Program-made: the position numbers and the translations under genes
The notes under the pieces: generated by a model
The model's input: the letters and a program-made list of their open reading frames with translations, nothing else
Told to the model about the DNA's origin: nothing
Databases searched by the model: none
Part shown: piece by piece, positions 62,586 through 64,000 of the stretch
Layout: every line of letters begins with the position of its first letter
Numbering within the stretch: the stretch's first letter is position 1
Source of the DNA: Enterovibrio gelatinilyticus
GTDB taxonomy: Bacteria > Pseudomonadota > Gammaproteobacteria > Enterobacterales > Vibrionaceae
DNA length: 64,000 bases
Assembly: GCF_028683095.1 (NCBI RefSeq)
Contig: NZ_JAJUBC010000004.1
Coordinates: 124,001 to 188,000 of the forward strand
Reading direction: 5' to 3'

Positions 62586-63554
62586 ATGGGTAAAATTTAC
62601 GAAGACAATACAACCACCATTGGCAACACTCCTCTTGTACGCCTAAATCGCGTATCTAACGGAAAAGTGTTGGTTAAAATTGAAGCACGTAATCCTAGCT
62701 TCAGCGTCAAATGCCGTATCGGTGCAAACATGATTTGGGATGCCGAGAAAAAAGGTACACTGAAGCCAGGTATTGAGCTCGTAGAGCCAACCAGTGGTAA
62801 CACGGGTATCGCATTGGCATATGTTGCAGCAGCTCGTGGTTACAAACTCACGCTGACTATGCCTGAATCTATGAGCCTTGAGCGTCGTAAGTTGCTTAAA
62901 GCGCTAGGCGCAAACCTTGTGCTAACCGAAGCCGCTAAAGGCATGAAAGGCGCGATTGCAAAAGCGGAAGAAATTGTTGCTACTGACCCAGCAAAATACT
63001 TGTTGCTACAACAGTTTGACAACCCTGCAAACCCAGAGATCCACGAAAAGACTACAGGTCCTGAGATTTGGGAAGACACAGAAGGCGAAATCGATGTATT
63101 CGTCGCGGGTGTTGGCACGGGTGGTACGCTAACAGGTGTTAGCCGTTTCATTAAAAACACCAAAGGCAAAGCAATCACAACCGTTGCTGTAGAACCCGCT
63201 GAGTCTCCAGTTATCACTCAAACGGTTAACGGTGATGATGTACAACCAGCCCCTCACAAAATTCAAGGCATTGGCGCAGGCTTTGTACCTGGCAACCTTG
63301 ATTTGTCTTTGATTGACAAGACAGTATTGGTGACGTCTGACGAAGCGATCACTATGGCACGTCGTCTGATGGAAGAAGAAGGTATTCTGGCAGGAATTTC
63401 TTCAGGTGCAGCCGTTGTTGCTGCCAATAAAATTGCCGAATTGCCTGAGTTTGCAGACAAAAACATCGTAACAATACTACCAAGCTCTGGTGAGCGTTAC
63501 CTAAGTACTGCATTGTTTGCTGGCATCTTTACAGAGCTAGAAAACCAACAATAA
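62586..63554 (+). CDS. cysK: Cysteine synthase A
   Basis: Makes cysteine from O-acetylserine and sulfide with pyridoxal phosphate. Start at ATG 62586 ([20 protein letters not shown]) after AAGGA gives 322 residues. The usual PLP lysine motif appears as [14 protein letters not shown], with Lys43; phosphate-binding TSGNTG is at about 69-74. Note that the last PLP-loop residues read SVKCR as in other CysK enzymes. Normally follows cysZ; here it is separated by the prophage. Confidence 0.96.
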   Translation: MGKIYEDNTTTIGNTPLVRLNRVSNGKVLVKIEARNPSFSVKCRIGANMIWDAEKKGTLKPGIELVEPTSGNTGIALAYVAAARGYKLTLTMPESMSLERRKLLKALGANLVLTEAAKGMKGAIAKAEEIVATDPAKYLLLQQFDNPANPEIHEKTTGPEIWEDTEGEIDVFVAGVGTGGTLTGVSRFIKNTKGKAITTVAVEPAESPVITQTVNGDDVQPAPHKIQGIGAGFVPGNLDLSLIDKTVLVTSDEAITMARRLMEEEGILAGISSGAAVVAANKIAELPEFADKNIVTILPSSGERYLSTALFAGIFTELENQQ

Positions 63555-63594
63555 TCAGTACTCTTGCTTCAAACACAATCGTACTGTCGATAAC

Positions 63595-63619
63595 AAAAAA
63601 GCCCTAACAGGGCTTTTTT
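63595..63619 (+). terminator. Terminator after cysK
   Basis: Stem AAGCCCT/AGGGCTT with a tight loop and T-run, about 45 bp after the cysK stop. Confidence 0.88.
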
Positions 63620-63737
63620 ATTTGATTTTTACAGCCCGCTCTAGTAAAAATTCCCCGCCTTTTATTTTCCAGCTCGAATTTAATCCTCGACTCGATAGTG
63701 AGTCAGGTATCGATTTGCGGAAAAATGTCACAAAAAA

Positions 63738-63766
63738 TTGACTTGGATTAAGCTAGGGCATGTAAA
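63738..63766 (+). promoter_or_regulatory. Likely ptsH promoter
   Basis: TTGACT (63738-63743), 17-base spacer, TGTAAA (63761-63766). It is about 105 bp upstream of the ptsH start. Rest of the 317-bp gap between cysK and ptsH holds the cysK terminator and no gene. Confidence 0.55.
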
Positions 63767-63871
63767 TCTTGGTTAGTTTAACGTCCATTGATAGCCAAAA
63801 CTTGCTATACGGTTTAAGCTATCCACAGATTTAATACATAAACCTAAATAAATAATGTACCGGGGTAAAAC

Positions 63872-64000
63872 ATGTATCAAAAGCAAGTAGAAATCACTGC
63901 TGAAAACGGTCTGCACACTCGTCCTGCTGCTCAGTTTGTTAAAGAAGCAAAAAGCTTTGAAGCAAAAATCACTGTTGAATCTGGTGGCAAAGAAGCTAGC
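63872..64000 (+). CDS. ptsH: Phosphocarrier protein HPr (cut by window end)
   Basis: HPr passes phosphate from enzyme I to sugar-specific enzymes II of the PTS. The first 43 codons are present ([20 protein letters not shown]...), with the phosphorylated His15 in [15 protein letters not shown] upstream acts as a ribosome site. The gene runs off the right edge; ptsI is expected next. Confidence 0.95.
   Translation, partial: MYQKQVEITAENGLHTRPAAQFVKEAKSFEAKITVESGGKEAS

Overview
The window is a piece of a Vibrio chromosome (family Vibrionaceae; species not determinable from the sequence alone) carrying one complete prophage. The host assignment rests on the polar-flagellum block with the vibrio-specific H- and T-ring genes flgO, flgP and flgT, the export-monitor gene vemP in front of a second secDF pair, and the order ligA/zipA/cysZ/cysK/ptsH.

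1-8.7 kb is flagellum and chemotaxis. Hook and rod genes flgE (cut by the window edge), flgD, flgC and flgB are on the minus strand behind a sigma-54 promoter, with cheR and cheV behind them. flgA, flgM and flgN are on the plus strand, with a textbook sigma-28 promoter before flgM. flgO/flgP diverge from flgT. 8.7-17.7 kb holds tRNA-Arg(CCT), a general porin, gltX, two tiny related secreted proteins flanking a DUF2057 gene, a second porin and ligA.

17.9-27.2 kb separates ligA from zipA, genes that are usually neighbours. It holds vemP-secD2-secF2 (a translation-arrest switch that tunes the Sec machinery), a periplasmic thiol-redox cluster of scsABDC type, and a secreted chitin-active lytic polysaccharide monooxygenase. 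zipA and cysZ follow.

29.438-62.509 kb is a P2-like (K139/HP1-type) prophage of about 33.06 kb. It is bounded by a 16-bp direct repeat and sits between cysZ and cysK, apparently inside the cysK promoter. From left to right: a non-coding end (possible cos), baseplate, tail-fibre and tail genes (minus), lysis genes, tail tube and sheath, head genes O-N-M-L (minus), divergent terminase and portal (plus), an SGNH esterase, a tandem Ogr/Delta late activator, an SOS-controlled small gene, an XRE regulator, a structured RNA and rha, the replication region (RepA with two methyltransferases), a CII/Cox-CI switch, a Glo-like secreted protein and integrase. All genes expected for virion formation look intact. 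cysK and the start of ptsH close the window.

The most interesting signals are: a C4-like antisense RNA plus a ribosome-site-masking leader in front of rha; a near-consensus LexA box driving a 55-residue orphan protein beside a CI repressor that lacks an evident self-cleavage site; a programmed -1 frameshift with a strong stem-loop in the tail-chaperone gene; a VemP with a divergent arrest sequence; and the twin TQAGP mini-proteins.
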